A stretch of 64,000 nt of DNA from Trematomus loennbergii (Eukaryota > Chordata > Actinopteri > Perciformes > Nototheniidae), in assembly GCA_012861695.1 (NCBI GenBank), contig JAAOOA010000629.1, positions 130,001-194,000 of the forward strand. Direction: 5' to 3'. A program made the translations under genes and the position numbers. Positions 22,771 to 38,170 of the stretch are shown one piece after another. The notes below the pieces were generated by a model. That model did no database searches. It saw nothing but the letters and a program-made list of their open reading frames with translations, and was not told the origin of the DNA. Each line of letters begins with the position of its first letter. Positions within the stretch are counted from its first letter, which is position 1.

Positions 22771-23339
22771 CATTTATTATTGAATAAACCAGCGGTTTTC
22801 CAAGTGTGAGGCGCGCAATTGAATACCCCTGCATTATAGCAACAACAACAATAATAATAATAATAGCTATAATAATTGGGAGGGGGCTGTTCTTATGTTC
22901 TCTGAGGGGAGGCTACTAACTAAAGAATACTAACTAGGTAAGAAGCCCTGAGACACAGTTTCTTGAAAAAAACCCTGCAGGCCCCGGTACTCGGGCTTAA
23001 CGGGTTAATGAGGATTACAGAACCTCTCCATAGTCAGAACCAAGCTGGTTCCACCTGAACCTGTTCCTCCCCGGACTCTGGTCCTCTGCTCTGTGACTCT
23101 GATCTCTGAGTCCTTCTTCTACTTTTCACACACTTTGTTTTTTGCACCTGCCTTTGTTCAGTCTGGCTTTTAGTTCTTTAGTTGCTTGATTAAAAATGTT
23201 AAGCAGCAAACCCCAATGTTAGTTGTTCTGTATCTGTGTGAAAGAGTTGTATCTGAAATTGCACATTTACGTTGACTTGTTCTCCTTCTAAAGACTAGCG
23301 TTGCATCATCATCACATGTAGCTGAAGAGAAGAGAGCGG
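22771..23339. other. Intergenic sequence without recognised features
   Basis: This contains a short (ATA)n tract near 22848-22872. I see no gene or mobile-element end here. Confidence 0.5.
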
Positions 23340-23488
23340 GAAGTGACCATCAGATATCAATACCATATACATACCATCAGATATATTTCCAGAGAGACTC
23401 CACCTCTCGCTTTACGCTGATATAATGCGAGGACAAAACATGAGATTCTCAGAATAAAGAGAGCGAGAGAGAGAGACAGAAGAGAGAC
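23340..23488 (+). promoter_or_regulatory. Candidate promoter and 5' UTR of the second SRCR gene
   Basis: Upstream of the signal-peptide ATG, gatataatgc (about 23418) is a TATA-like word. It is followed by a purine-rich leader (gagagcgagagagagaga) and the start context gagacATGG, with G at +4. The transcription start is not visible directly. Confidence 0.45.
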
Positions 23489-23534
23489 ATGGATCACCTG
23501 CTGCTGCTGATGATGCTACTGGTCTGTAGCTCAG
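23489..23534 (+). CDS. Signal-peptide exon 1 of the second SRCR gene
   Basis: ATG begins MDHLLLLMMLLVCSS, a compact hydrophobic signal peptide. The exon ends after one base of the next codon (phase 1) at a strong donor, tcag/gtaaga. The phase fits exon 2 and every SRCR exon downstream. The start is chosen because it begins the hydrophobic core directly and no in-frame ATG lies closer. The product enters the secretory pathway as a secreted or type I receptor. Confidence 0.75.
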
Positions 23535-23619
23535 GTAAGAATACACTTTATTATTTATTATATTCAAATATCTTTGTGATCTGTCAAGAAAAAACTACTC
23601 GTTAACACTGACAGCAAGA

Positions 23620-23757
<138 letters not shown>

Positions 23758-24441
23758 GGCCCGGCACCATCACAGACATGGTGCACTTTAATGCTACGAT
23801 GTGTGTGATCTTAGATAGTAATATCTAGTAAATATATCCTACGTCAAATACTCTACATGTGTTGTACAGACTTTTGTGATTTGTGATTGGCCCACATTCA
23901 GACCAATCAGGAATTGAGCAGCACTAAACTTGTAGAAGCCGAGTATGTTGCGTTCGAACTGTTTCTTTGCACACATTGAAGGCTCTATACGCCCCGAGGT
24001 GATGGGAAATGGACCATTAATACACTCCTCACCTCCTTCCACAAGACCCTGGTAGCCATGCCAAGTGTCATGGGGGCATTTAAGTCTGCCTTAACTTTCG
24101 GGGGCCCCAACGGCAGAATGTGGGACCCTGGAAAGCATCACGCAGTAGGGAGATGGTTTGCATGTGGAATAAACACCTTGGTGCTTACTCTGCATTCTGT
24201 GTTTGCTGCTCGGTCAGCGGTTGCCCAAGTTGAAGGCCCGAGCAAAGCTGCTTTGTTTGGTTCTTGTGAGTGTGTGCCTTGCTCCTGAGTGCTGTGTTCC
24301 CAGTGATCGTGCCGCCGTGCACACAGAGTTTCAAACGGGTTTCTATGCTGCTCTTTATTTCTGCGACTCTACGCAGTGATGTTGGCCACGCTGCTGATCT
24401 TATCTACATGACGGGTTAGTGTCTCACATGCCCTCTCTGTA

Positions 24442-24502
<61 letters not shown>

Positions 24503-25676
24503 CCCTGTCTTTATTGCATTCTGGGGGTACCTGACCAGACCATCACTTTTGGGATCCACCCTTTCTGAAGGTTGTACAGCACTGTAAAAAATCAGGCAGA
24601 ATCCTGAAGTGGACACAAACAAAGATTTCACTTCAAATTATCAATCAGAGAAAGTAGAGGTCACTGACCGGACTATAACCCGTTTCATGGGGTCTTGTCA
24701 GGTACAGAGTTACAGGAGGGGTCCATATATACACACTGTCTAGCTTTTAGTCATGTGTGGGCTCCAAAAATACACTGTCTGGTTTAAAACATTAGTGGGG
24801 TCACTTTGCACACTGTATTACTAAACTTACTTTAGGTAACAATGAAACACCTTTGACTGTCAAAGTGAGGCCTATCATGATGCAGAATGATTTTCACCTT
24901 TAGTGTCAACATGTAGCTTCTGTTGAGTGACACAATTATATTGAATTCCAATGTACTGATAGCATTTTAATTAATATTTAAGCTATTATAGTAATGTTTT
25001 TTATTAGTCTATTTACCCACTGTTACACTGGGATGTCTGAACTCGTGAATGAGACTCACAGTACATTTACTGAATTTGCATCAGTTTCCTTCTTTTTAAA
25101 TAAAGAGGGGTTTGTGTTCTAAGTGTTAATTATTGAAGCCATATAAGTCATGCTTATAAGGCTATTCTGCTTAAATAGTAATTGTAATTTCCATTTAAGC
25201 AATACAATGTTATTGTAGAGCTTTCCAGTAAATACAAGGAGATTGTCGTTATTAGACTTTTAATTTTCAAAAGAAGAACTGTATTCAGTGTACACAAAAA
25301 GGTATCGCCATTTAAGAACGGCATTATTATATAACAGAGGTCCCAAAAAGGACTTAAAAAACAACTTGTGGCTGATTTAAATGAGGGTGTAAGGTCACTG
25401 GAAGAATTTAACCTTCAAAACTTTTATGTTAGACATGAAGGGAGATTACTTAAGTAATGATATGCGATTCAAAGGTAATGACACAATAAAATGGTAGATA
25501 CAGACGAGGACACCAGATGTGATATTTGGGACATTGAAAGAAATAAGGAAATTGAAAGTGTGAAAAGGGACAAGATTAAATTGTGTTAAGAAAAAAACAA
25601 GATAATATGAGAAACTAGAAGAGATGATAAGGTAGTTGAGATGAAAGGAAGATTACAAAAAAGAGATGAGATTTAG
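23758..25676. other. Intron 1, part 1: no gene seen
   Basis: Mostly unique or old degraded sequence. It contains a 59-bp (CA)n at 24442-24500. The frame at 24058-24288 lacks any recognised domain. Confidence 0.5.
24442..24500. repeat. (CA)n microsatellite
   Basis: A pure CA tract of about 59 bases within intron 1. Confidence 0.97.
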
Positions 25677-26590
25677 GCTGGTGCCCCACAAGAACGAAAA
25701 CGGGTTGTATCCGCATATTTCTCTTGCGTATAGCCCTTTTTGCCACACGAGGCCGTAACTAAACGATAGAAACGGACCCCGCAAACGATAACGGGTCCCA
25801 AGGTGGATAGATCTGCAAACGGAGCGCTCTGGGGGGTCCAACGGCTCCGTGTGATCGCCCCTATACGATCATTTTCTGATAATGATGACGCAATAGCCCC
25901 GCCTCCCCCCACCTCTGCTGCTCACCCCGCGTTCAAGTACACTGCACACTGAATTCAGATTATTTATCTTTCTCTCGATATGGACATAAACGCGAGTGAA
26001 GTCTAATCTGACAGGACGGAGACACGCAGCTCCTGCTGTGATGCAGCGGGAGCAAAACACACACTTCAAGTCAGATCATCACCCTTAGCTATTTTAATTA
26101 CCTCTCAAACTAAACTAGTTATAAATATGTTTATTTTTACTGTCGGGTCACTCATTACTGGATCAGCTGCTGCATGAGACAGACACTGACGCTGTCAGAA
26201 GAGAGGAAAGAGAGGCTCCGTGTATTTTATATATATCATATATATAGTCGTTATTCATTTGTTTTAAAGCTCAATAAATAACAAAGAAGACCTTTGACCG
26301 GCACTTTTATAATTTTGTCCGGAAGATTTAAACTTTAACACACGTTGACCGGCGAAAAACTCTGCCCGGTTCCCTCGGCCCCCACCAAGGAGAATAAACA
26401 GAAGTGCAGCCATGACAACCATTCTTCTTCGCTGCTTTTGTGGAGGAAGTTACAGTGCCACGTACAGGCTCGGCATATGTACTGCAGCGTTTCCAGCGGT
26501 TGGAGCTAAACGGAGCTGTCTCGTGTGAACAGACACTATCCGGTGTCTATTGCGTGTGGACGGAAGCTTTTTTGCGAAAGTTTCAGAGGA
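25677..26590. mobile_element. Degenerate Harbinger-like MITE, relative of 31548-32565
   Basis: It shares most of the sequence of the intact element at 31548-32565: the tccgcatatttctc end, gcgctctggggggtccaacg, the tcagctgctgcatgagacag core and the gtacaggctcggcatatgta part. The left end is diverged, and the right end is lost after about 26590. Confidence 0.8.
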
Positions 26591-28233
<1,643 letters not shown>

Positions 28234-28266
28234 GACTCCAGGCTGAAGGAGAACACAACTCAACAG
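28234..28266 (+). CDS. 33-bp exon 2 of the second SRCR gene
   Basis: A tctcctcag acceptor and a gtacag donor bracket a phase 1-1 mini-exon reading (G)LQAEGEHNST. It joins the signal peptide to the first SRCR domain, and NST is a potential N-glycosylation sequon. The small size, correct phase at both sides and position about 4.7 kb after exon 1 support it. The next plausible coding exon is at 47771, giving a 19.5 kb intron filled by mobile elements. Confidence 0.7.
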
Positions 28267-28511
28267 GTACAGTGCTCAGTTTATTCACCCTGTTACTCTT
28301 TAAGTGATTACAGTCTGTAAACAACCTTTATCATAAAGCATGATGTCGTTTAAAGACTTCACCACTAGCTGATCCTAGTTTCATCATTTATGATTCTACC
28401 ATGTTTGTGAAACCAGGATATACTTCAAAGGTCAACAACAAACCATCATCACCTTTTCATCACCACCACTTTTCATGATTATACTTTATGAATACCATCA
28501 GATCATCACAT

Positions 28512-29552
28512 TGAAAAGGAATCTAACTTCGATTCAACCAACGTTATATCTAGGCCGTCTCCGATACCGAGCTCCGGTGCTGATAAGGCTCAGAAAACAC
28601 GGCCGTCCAATCTTTTTAGGACTAAACCCCCAGAATCTACACGCAAGATCAACGTAATCTGCTTAGGGGGGCGTTTACAGCGTGGCCTCTAACACCAAAC
28701 TGCCCGTCGTATCCCTAGTTTAGGCACTCCAGCCTCGGATGTCCGACCGCTAGGATAGCAAAAACGGAGTGTATAGTGTAGTAGGTGTTGGTGGGCCGGT
28801 AGAACCCCAGAGCAGTATCTAAACTGCCCCTGGAGGAGAGACCCTGTGTCGTTGGGAGACTCCTTGGTAATTAGGGCAGCTTCAGGACCCACCAGGGACG
28901 TGGGAAGTCAGTAAGAGTTGGGGGTGCGGCGTTATATTGAAGTTAAAAGCATCAATCTGGTGCACTTTGAGAGCAAAATTAAGAGATCTATGGATGCATC
29001 TCTCACCACCCATATGAAACAGAACTGTAAACAGATTTTCTTTTTTTTATATTTTACAAATCACTCCCCTTTTAAACTGTATTCTTGTTTTGTCATATAG
29101 TATTTCATAACTGTTTTTCATTTATTCTCTCTGGCTGTCCATCTCATAATGTTCACATAGAAACTAGCTGTCAATAGGAATATCATTCAGAAGAATTATA
29201 ATTTCATGCAAAAATCTGTCACAAAAAGAGGTTGCACATTTAAATTCAGGTGTTGTTATGGCAACGCCAATGGCCAAACAGCCACATGTACTGCTGCAAA
29301 TACGTTCAAACATGCTGTTGACACGTAAAGCAGTGGCATGTCACCATTTCACCTGACTTTTTCTCAGAAATACTGTCACATAAAATCCATATATTTCAGT
29401 GCTAGGTTGATGCTTAGCTAAGCTAACTATGAAACACTTTAACTGACAGGACTCAGGATCAACTGTGTACTGCAAGCAGATACCTTCAGAGACCACGAGA
29501 GAGAGACCAGGAATTGGGTCGAAATGTTCAAAGTACAAACCGGTTTTATTAA
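28512..29552 (-). mobile_element. 3' LTR, R/U5 side, of a degenerate LTR retroelement
   Basis: 28512-28898 matches 44402-44782 of the 5' LTR, starting with the same TGAAAAGGAATC end. 29483-29552 matches 45066-45117, including the reverse-strand AATAAA signal (tttatt about 29545-29550). The middle part (28899-29482) differs from the other LTR, so one of them was replaced or has an insertion. The rest of this LTR (U3 side) is at 40652-40907, beyond the insertion. Confidence 0.8.
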
Positions 29553-30269
29553 AGGTCCCATGTCTTGGCCATTTCTACTGATCATAATTCCATTGTTGAG
29601 GTCTACTAGAATAGATTTACATTGTTCAATGTTCCAAACTCACATTGGTTTCTCATACAGCATCTCTGTATAGTATGTGTATTCACTCTCTGTCCTAAAC
29701 GGCTTGTTGGAGCTCCTGCCCCCCCCTCCCTGTGAGCCCAGTGTGCTCCGATTGGTCAGCTCGGCCACTCTGTTCTGATTAGTCAACCACCAGAGAGGCT
29801 CCGCCCATGTCTAACAGTGCTTTTTTTCGGCTCTGAGCGGAACATCAGTCTGACTTACGATGGCGTCGGTACAGCCGTATATGTTATACGCTAACTAACC
29901 GAACTGTACCTACAACTGTTGTTATTTAGGTGCACTTGTGGAAACTGCGCTATGATGCCTACCGAAGTGGAAAACGTCTGTTGCAAAGAAATTAGAAAGG
30001 TAGCCTAGCTGACAGTCACAACATTATGTAGCCAGCTAGCTGAAAACACCAGCAGTAGCACACAACATTATATGCCAGATATACACCATACATACCCACA
30101 CCCTGCAGAACCTCCATAACATTTACAGATTCGATTATAGACCTTTGAGGCGTAGAACGGAAGAAGAGTAAGTTATTCTTACCTGTAATAAACTACTACT
30201 GTGTTTGATGAAAAATCAAATCATGGTTTGCTATATATGATGATATGTTATCGGAGCAAATAATTAATG

Positions 30270-30545
30270 GAAGAAAGGCTACTACAGATGGGGCATCTTA
30301 TTTCGGACGCCAGCATACAGCTTCCTGCCTACTACCAGCCAGTTACCTGCCTAAGACCTGCCAAAGACCAGTATGTGGGAATGTTAAGCCCTCCCACTAT
30401 TTTCCAATTTCAGGGTTTAACCAGGAGATGGCGCTATATATTAAATAACTATGGCCAAACTAGACTTAGTTTTTCACAAAATGCAGATATTATATAAAAT
30501 ACTAAAGTTAAAATCTTGTTTTTAATGCCCCAAGAGCAATAAATC
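30270..30545. repeat. Outer inverted arm, partner at 40175-40590
   Basis: cagatggggcatcttatttc through cctgccaaagaccag, the ggagatggcgct word and tgccccaagagcaataaa recurs in reverse order and strand at 40175-40590. The right arm carries extra bases in its middle. Confidence 0.85.
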
Positions 30546-30604
30546 ACCGACCCCCCTCTGAGTGAATACCTGTTAACTTAACATCTTGTCACAAGCTTTT
30601 TGGA

Positions 30605-31175
30605 AGCATGTTCAAAGTATCAATAATGTGTAACATTCCCCAGATATTTTAGACACTCTTCCTTACATTTTTAACAAAACAATAACATAAATTGCAAAAT
30701 AATTACTTTTTTTCACTACTTTCACTTTTTGATTCTCTTCCAATCTGAGAAAGTCCTTTCATAACGGAGACCTCTAAACAAAGTCTTGGCTTTCAGAATA
30801 TTAAACTTGTTTCGGTAAATTTAGATGATAAATGCAACTATGAAGCTTGTAACGGCATAATTACTTAAGCGGAGAACGGAGTAAGTTAACGTTACAGCAG
30901 GCATAACAACAGCCGGTGTTTATTTTATTATAATATATAGTCGTTATTCATTTGTTTTAAAGCTCAATAAGGAAGATTTTAACTTTCACACACGTTGACC
31001 GGCGAAAAACTCTGCCCGGTTCACCGACCCCCCTCTGAGTGAATACCTGTTAACTTAATTGTTAACACAATAAAAATGATAACAAGAAAAGTTCATGTTT
31101 TATCAAGATGATGGGTTTCCCTAACGCTCAGAGTCGCAACGCGCTCCTACAAGAGATCGTGATAGCACATTCAGG
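30605..31175. repeat. Inverted repeat arm of about 570 bp, partner at 33288-33865
   Basis: The reverse complement lies at 33288-33865 with very few differences. It includes the words ccgacccccctctgagtgaa and gcgcgttgcgactctgagcg (as read on the right arm). The arms are separated by about 2.1 kb that holds the intact Harbinger MITE. Confidence 0.9.
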
Positions 31176-31225
31176 ATTAAATATCAGCTTTTTGGAAGAA
31201 AAGACTGACCCAAGATATCTTGGTT

Positions 31226-31310
31226 TGATTTGGAGAAGGCTTTTAAAGCCTATTGTATACTAACTCTTCCCGTCAAGAATATGAATAGAACTTAGATAGA
31301 TCACTTTACA
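31226..31310. repeat. Unoccupied paralogue of the Harbinger MITE target
   Basis: cttcccgtcaagaatatgaa followed by tagaacttagatagatcac matches the two flanks of the MITE at 31515-31547 and 32566-32580, joined without the insert. Confidence 0.8.
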
Positions 31311-31547
31311 TTTCTGCGAATGAATAGCTTAGCTACTTGGCACTAAGAGTACAGATATGTCTACCCTTTCTTTTCAGAGTGTAATATCTGCATTTTCTCT
31401 TTTGGTTTGAATAGGAGAAGGGCAATGGTTATCGATGGTGCTTTTAAAGCCTATTGTATACGAACTGTGTGATTTATATTGCTTTTCAAATGCATATAAT
31501 CCCCCCATTTACACTGCACTTCCCGTCAAGACTATGAATAGCACTTA

Positions 31548-32565
31548 GGCCCCGGCTCCACGAGGACGAAAACTGGTTGAATCCGCATATTTCTCATGCG
31601 TATAGCCCTCTAAGCTCGACGACGCCGTAAGGGAAACGTAGAAACAGACCCCGCAAACGACAACGGGTCCAAAGGTGGATAGATCTGGGAACAGAGCGCT
31701 CTGGGGGGTCCAACGGGGCCGTGGAGTCGCCTATACGGTCATTCATTTTCATAGCCCCGCCTCTCCCCCGCAGGGTTGCTATCGTGCTCCAGTCGCTATA
31801 CTGACCATGCTACAGTTCTTTGTGCAACATCTACAGGAGCTCCTCCTTGAATTCAGATTATTTATCTTTATCTCGATATGGACATAAACGCGAGTGAAGT
31901 CTAATCTGACAGGACGGAGACACGCAGCTCCTGCCGCTGTGATGCAGCGGGAGCAAAACACACACTTCAAGTCAGATCATCACCCTTAGCTATTTTAATT
32001 ACCTCTCAAACTACCTAAACTAGTTATAAATATGTTCATTTTTACTGTCGGGTCACTCATTACAGGATCAGCTGCTGCATGAGACAGACACTGACGCTGT
32101 GAGAAGAGAGGAAAAAGAGACAGACTCTGTGTATTTGATGATTATATATCATTATATCGTCGTTATTCATTTGTTTTAAAGCTCAATAAATAACAATGAA
32201 GACCTTTGACCGGCACTTTTATAATTTTGTCCGGAAGATTTAAACTTTAATACACGTTGACCGGCGAAAAACTCTGCGCGGATCCCTCGGCCCCCACCCA
32301 TGGAATAAACAGAAGGGCAGCCATGACAACCATTCTTCTTCGCTGCTTTTGTGGAGGAAGTTGCTGCTTTTGTGGAGGAAGTTACAGCACCACGTACAGG
32401 TTCGGCATATGTACTGCAGCTTTTCCAGCGTTTGGATGTAAACGGAGCCGTCTCGTGGAGCTTGACACAATCCGGTGTATATTGCGTGGGACGGAAGGTT
32501 TTTTGCGGTTGCATTTGCGTTACTCCGATGCGTTTTGCCGTATTTGTCCTCGTGGAGCCGGGGCC
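31548..32565. mobile_element. Harbinger-like MITE with perfect 20-bp TIRs and TTA duplication
   Basis: ggccccggctccacgaggac at 31548 is inverted exactly at the right end (to 32565). TTA flanks both sides (31545-31547 and 32566-32568). The 3-bp TWA target duplication fits the PIF/Harbinger superfamily. No transposase frame is present in the 1018 bp. A tandemly repeated tgcttttgtggaggaagt word lies near 32345. Confidence 0.9.
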
Positions 32566-33086
32566 TTAGTTAGATCACTTTACAGATCAGGTTGGACCAG
32601 CCAGCCCTGTCGCTACTCTCTGCAGGTCCGCTCCATTTCCTACTGCAGATCAAAAAAAGCTAAAAATATGTATTTCTTAATAAACTAAATAGGCCACCAT
32701 TGGTAGCAGTTCTCATTATATACTTCTCAGTAACTGCTCCCCTTAAATTAAATGTATTCTGTAGATAAATGTAAACGTTCACCATCCCCACCCGCCTACT
32801 GTATGTTGCTTTTTGACATGTAAATGCGTAACTACCCCCCTCTGAGTGAATACCTGTTGTACCTGTCTGGGGCTAAGCCCATAGGACGATGCTCTGATGT
32901 CATCACCCTCGCACATTTGTCATATTTTACAAAAAACGATGTTAACACTTTCTCGTTCTTAATATATGCTATATTTAGGGTCGATATGTGTTGAATTTAC
33001 TTTAAATAGCAGATCACTGTGATTCGGCTTAGTGAACGTGTGTCTCTTCTCCGCGGCTCCTCTGTGCAGAGAGGCCCCCCCTCCCG

Positions 33087-33410
33087 TTTAAAGGGAACAA
33101 TAGCTGTAAATCGATGCACATTTTAAATGCTCTTAGCTGAAGCTGTTAACAACAATCAGTGACAGTCTAGCTTTATTAAAATATACTGTAGGCATGTTTG
33201 TTTGCGTGCCATCTGTGCAGCAAAGGCAACAAGTGGTAAATACAGCATGTCTCATTTTGAGCAAACATCACATCGGGTAATATTTAATCCTGAATGTGCT
33301 ATCACGATCTCTTGTAGGAGCGCGTTGCGACTCTGAGCGTTAGGGAAACCCATCATCTTGATAAAACATGAACTTTTCTTGTTATCATTTTTATTGTGTT
33401 AACAATTAAG
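33087..33410. repeat. Direct repeat, first copy (second at 34097-34420)
   Basis: tttaaagggaacaatagctg through the cgttagggaaacccatcatc word and ttattgtgttaacaatta occurs twice in the same orientation about 1.0 kb apart with near identity. The tail overlaps the 33288-33865 inverted arm. Confidence 0.9.
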
Positions 33411-34096
33411 TTAACAGGTATTCACTCAGAGGGGGGTCGGTGAACCGGGCAGAGTTTTTCGCCGGTCAACGTGTGTGAAAGTTAAAATCTTCCTTATTGA
33501 GCTTTAAAACAAATGAATAACGACTATATATTATAATAAAATAAACACCGGCTGTTGTTATGCCTGCTGTAACGTTAACTTACTCCGTTCTCCGCTTAAG
33601 TAATTATGCCGTTACAAGCTTCATAGTTGTATTTATCATCTAAATTTGCCGAAACAAGTTTAATATTCTGAAAGCCAAGACTTTGTTTAGAGGTCTCCGT
33701 TATGAAAGGACTTTCTCAGATTGGAAGTGAATCAAAAAGTGAAAGGAGTGAAAAACAGTAATTATTTTGCAATTTATGTTATTGTTTTGTTAAAAATGTA
33801 AGGAAGAGTGTCTAAAATATCTGGGGAATGTTACACATTATTGATACTTTGAACATGTTATTATTTAATTTGATAATTCCTTTGGATTTCGTGCTGGCAC
33901 TTGATTTCGTTTACAAATGGAAATCCACATAGTTGGCTTATCGCTCCCTCAAGAAACGGAGAGTCAGTATCATAAGCTTTTTACAGGAATGTAGATTTGT
34001 GCTGCAGGGATTCTCATGAGGATGGAGTGCAAACTGAAAAATGATGTGGGCATGTTAAAGCAAATAATGAAACAGTTAATTATTCTAAAACACTGA

Positions 34097-34420
34097 TTTA
34101 AAGGGAACAATAGCTGTAAATCGATGCACATTTTAAATGCTCTTAGCTGAAGCTGTTAACAACAATCAGTAACAGTCTAGCTTTATTAAAATATACTGTA
34201 GGCATGTTTGTTTGCGTGCCATCTGTGCAGCAAAGGCAACAAGTGGTAAATACAGCATGTCTCATTTTGAGCAAACATCACATCGGGTAATATTTAATCC
34301 TGAATGTGCTATCACGATCTCTTGTAGGAGCGCGTTGCGACTCTGAGCGTTAGGGAAACCCATCATCTTGATAAAACATGAACTTTTCTTGTTATCATTT
34401 TTATTGTGTTAACAATTACA
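34097..34420. repeat. Direct repeat, second copy
   Basis: Near-identical to 33087-33410. Together with 31075-31175 this word family is present three times, once inverted. Confidence 0.9.
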
Positions 34421-34737
34421 TGTGTGTTCAGATGCTAAATAAAAGTTTAGCTTGTACTTTTGATACCCCGCCTCCGACTCCCGTCTCTCGGCACCACAAC
34501 ATCCAGTTTACTGTATTTCACATGAGCGATGTCGAACATTGAAAAGTCCTTATAAAATCTCTGTTATTAGATCAGTACTTTTCTTATATGACTATTATTG
34601 ACTTGAACACTGAGAATGTATTTATTAACTTCAGACATTTGAAATATTTGAAATCAGATGAAAACAAACTGTAACGGACCCTGCCGTGTTATCTATGATT
34701 AATATGCCTTACTGTACATTCATCATTTCAAAACATT

Positions 34738-35370
34738 CAAAAGCATTAAATAAAAAGTCATGAAAGAGATAAGGAGGAGAAAAGGTTTAAGGAATTAAGC
34801 AAGGAATACAGAATGTTTCATTATAATTTGCAGCGACTTGGTCATTGTGGGGAAAAATAACACCCATCCTGATCGTTTCAATGAAGTTGAATACAGAATA
34901 TTCATATTTGTCAGTGATTTCATGTCAATTCGGCGAACATAAACATCAATGATGATTAAATTAGGATTAAAAATCGGGAGAGCCGGCTCGTTCGTTTTTT
35001 TTCGACTAAACAACATTATTTTGTTAAATAACAACATGGTGATGTTTTGTAAATGATTACATGTCTTATTTAGCACAGACTATGATCCTATCCGTGACAT
35101 ATGGATCTTAACAAAGATCCGCTATACATTAGTACCAGACATACTGTACATACAGTTTGTCGAAGACTCCACACATGACTCCAGTGTGGAACCCCACTGC
35201 ACCCCCTGGTGGATCAATGATCCATTGCAGCTGGCTTCACAATAATTACATTTATTTATCATGGGGGCGGTATCAAGTCAGACTGGGGGCGGCCGGCCAT
35301 CACGGAACGTGCACGAACCAATCACGACCCTCGCGTTTTAAACTGTCCAAAATAAGACGCTCCATCTGTA
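34738..35370. repeat. Inverted repeat arm, partner at 37240-38170
   Basis: aagcattaaataaaaagtca to ataagacgctccatctgta is found in inverse orientation at 37240-38170. Shared landmarks are the agtaccagacatactgta word and ccccctggtggatcaatgat. The right arm has about 260 extra bases (about 37833-38090). The 35371-36500 interior has no recognised gene. Confidence 0.9.
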
Positions 35371-36514
35371 AATATTTGCATCAAACTTTATTTTTAGAAA
35401 TGTACAAAATGAACATGTGTAAATAATATACATATATACACTGTATATCATCCATTCCTCCCCTTATAGGCGTTTTCGGCATCTTGCCTATCGCAGCTTT
35501 GTAAGCTGGTGCCGGGGCTTTTTAGGACGAGGCATCAGAGTGGGTCATCCCGTCATGTGTTGTCGGCCAGATAAGCCAGGAGTTTCCTGATCTGGCTGGA
35601 CGAAATCAAATGCAAATCACAAAATATTAGAGAAACTTAGTTGTTTTAGGTTCGTTAGCTTGCCAGCTAGATTAATATGCTAACCTACGTTTGCTAGTTG
35701 TTCAGTGTAATATGCCAACCTACTATGAACAACAGCTAGTCTAGGCTAGCAAGAACATGTTTACAATTGCAATCTTATACGGGTAGTCTGCTACGTTCGG
35801 TCATTCATTGTAGCTGGCATAAAAACAATGTTTTCCCTAGCATGTCTAGCTCTAGCTAGCCTTCTTGTTTAGCTCGGTGGCATACATGCTAGGAACGGTA
35901 GCTCGGTAGCATACACGCTAGGAACGCCAACTATAATGTACTGACCGTATGGTAAATCACCCGGAGTATACTGTCTATGAGTATTTCGTGTGTGAATGCA
36001 GACATTCTCCAACATGTAAGGCCATCTGCTGACATTGGAGTTGATATATGGAAACGCTAGCAACTTAGTTAGCCCAGTTAGCACTGTGTCAATGGCTTAG
36101 CAGCCCGAAAAACGTTTACCCATTTAAACAGTCGTGGTAGATACCTTGTTTGTTTTAAACATCATAAATACACAAACAACAATGCATACTTACAGGTTGT
36201 GTACCCGAATCTCCCGCTGGTCCAAACAAAGTAGGAACAGCATCGTCCTTCAGTGTCCTACGCTGTACATATCCGGCATGAATCGCTGCAATGTTTGGGA
36301 AGCTTTGGTCCATGAAATGCCGCGCACACAGTACCGGCTCGAACATCTGAAGGAACAGTGTTAACAAGAAATGTCAACCACTGACTTCGTCGTGGTTCTG
36401 CCCTCGGTAAGGCATGCATTGAAGATTTCCCCTCACAAGACAGGAAACAGACCCTCGTTGGCATGACTGGATACAGTTTTGAACTGAACCTGAGCTTCCA
36501 ACAGTATATTTTAG

Positions 36515-37075
<561 letters not shown>

Positions 37076-37239
37076 CAGAGGGTGCGGCCATAGCTCTGGG
37101 CGTGGCTACTGGGTATCCCTACGTCACGATGCCCAGGAAGAAAACATGAAATCTCCAACGAGGCGTTTTGGGGAGGTATTTTCTGTGTTAGAGTTTTACT
37201 CGCTACAGGTACTTTGAGGGGTTTTGACTCTGCAGACAC

Positions 37240-38170
37240 TTTACAGATGGAGCATCTTATTTCAGACAGTTTGAAACGCGAGGGTCGTGATTGGCTCGTG
37301 CACGGTCCGTGATCGGCCCGTGATCGGTTCGTGATGAAGAGCCGGCCCCCAGTCTGACTTGATACCGCCCCCGTGATAAATAAATGTAATTATTGTGAAG
37401 CCAGCTGCAATGGATCATTGATCCACCAGGGGGTGCAGTGGGGTTCCACACTGGAGCTCATGTGAAATCAACTTCGATACAGTAAGCTGGATGTACAGTA
37501 TGTCTGGTACTAATGTATAGCGGATCTTTGTTAAGATCCATATGTCACGGATAGGATCATAGTCTGTGCTAAATAAGACATGTAATCATTTACAAAACAT
37601 CACCATGTTGTTATTTAACAAAATAATGTTGTTTAGTCGAAAAAAACGAACGAGAGGAAATGCAGCCGGCTCTCCCGATTTTTAATCCTAATTTAATCAT
37701 CATCTTCACCACGATCATTTATGTTTATGTTCGCCGAATTGACATGAAATCACTGACAAATATGAATATTCTGTATTCAACTTCATTGAAACGATCAGGA
37801 TCCCTGGGTGTTATTTTTCCCCACAATGAGAAATAGTCAGAAAAGCAGAAAAAGAACACTCAAACCGAGAGATGAGTTATTATTACAACGTGACTTCACT
37901 ATTATTTAACAACTGTTTTTATTGGGTTCTTTTATTTGGGGTTAAGTATAGGTGAATTGCACTAATGTGGGAAGATCGTGATGTCTCCTCCGATCTGCTT
38001 TATGATCTTCTTTCTCCCGCTGTGTAGATTGGGGGACCGCCGTCCTCTGTCTTCAATGTTCGACATCGCGTGAAACAGAGGATTTCGACATTCTGTATTC
38101 CTTGCTTACTTCCTTAAACCTTTTCTCCTCCTTATCTCTTTCATGACTTTTTATTTAATGCTTTATAACA
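37240..38170. repeat. Inverted repeat arm, partner at 34738-35370
   Basis: This is the right arm of the foldback. It begins with the cagatggagcatcttatttc word shared with 30282, 35350 and 40570. Confidence 0.9.
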
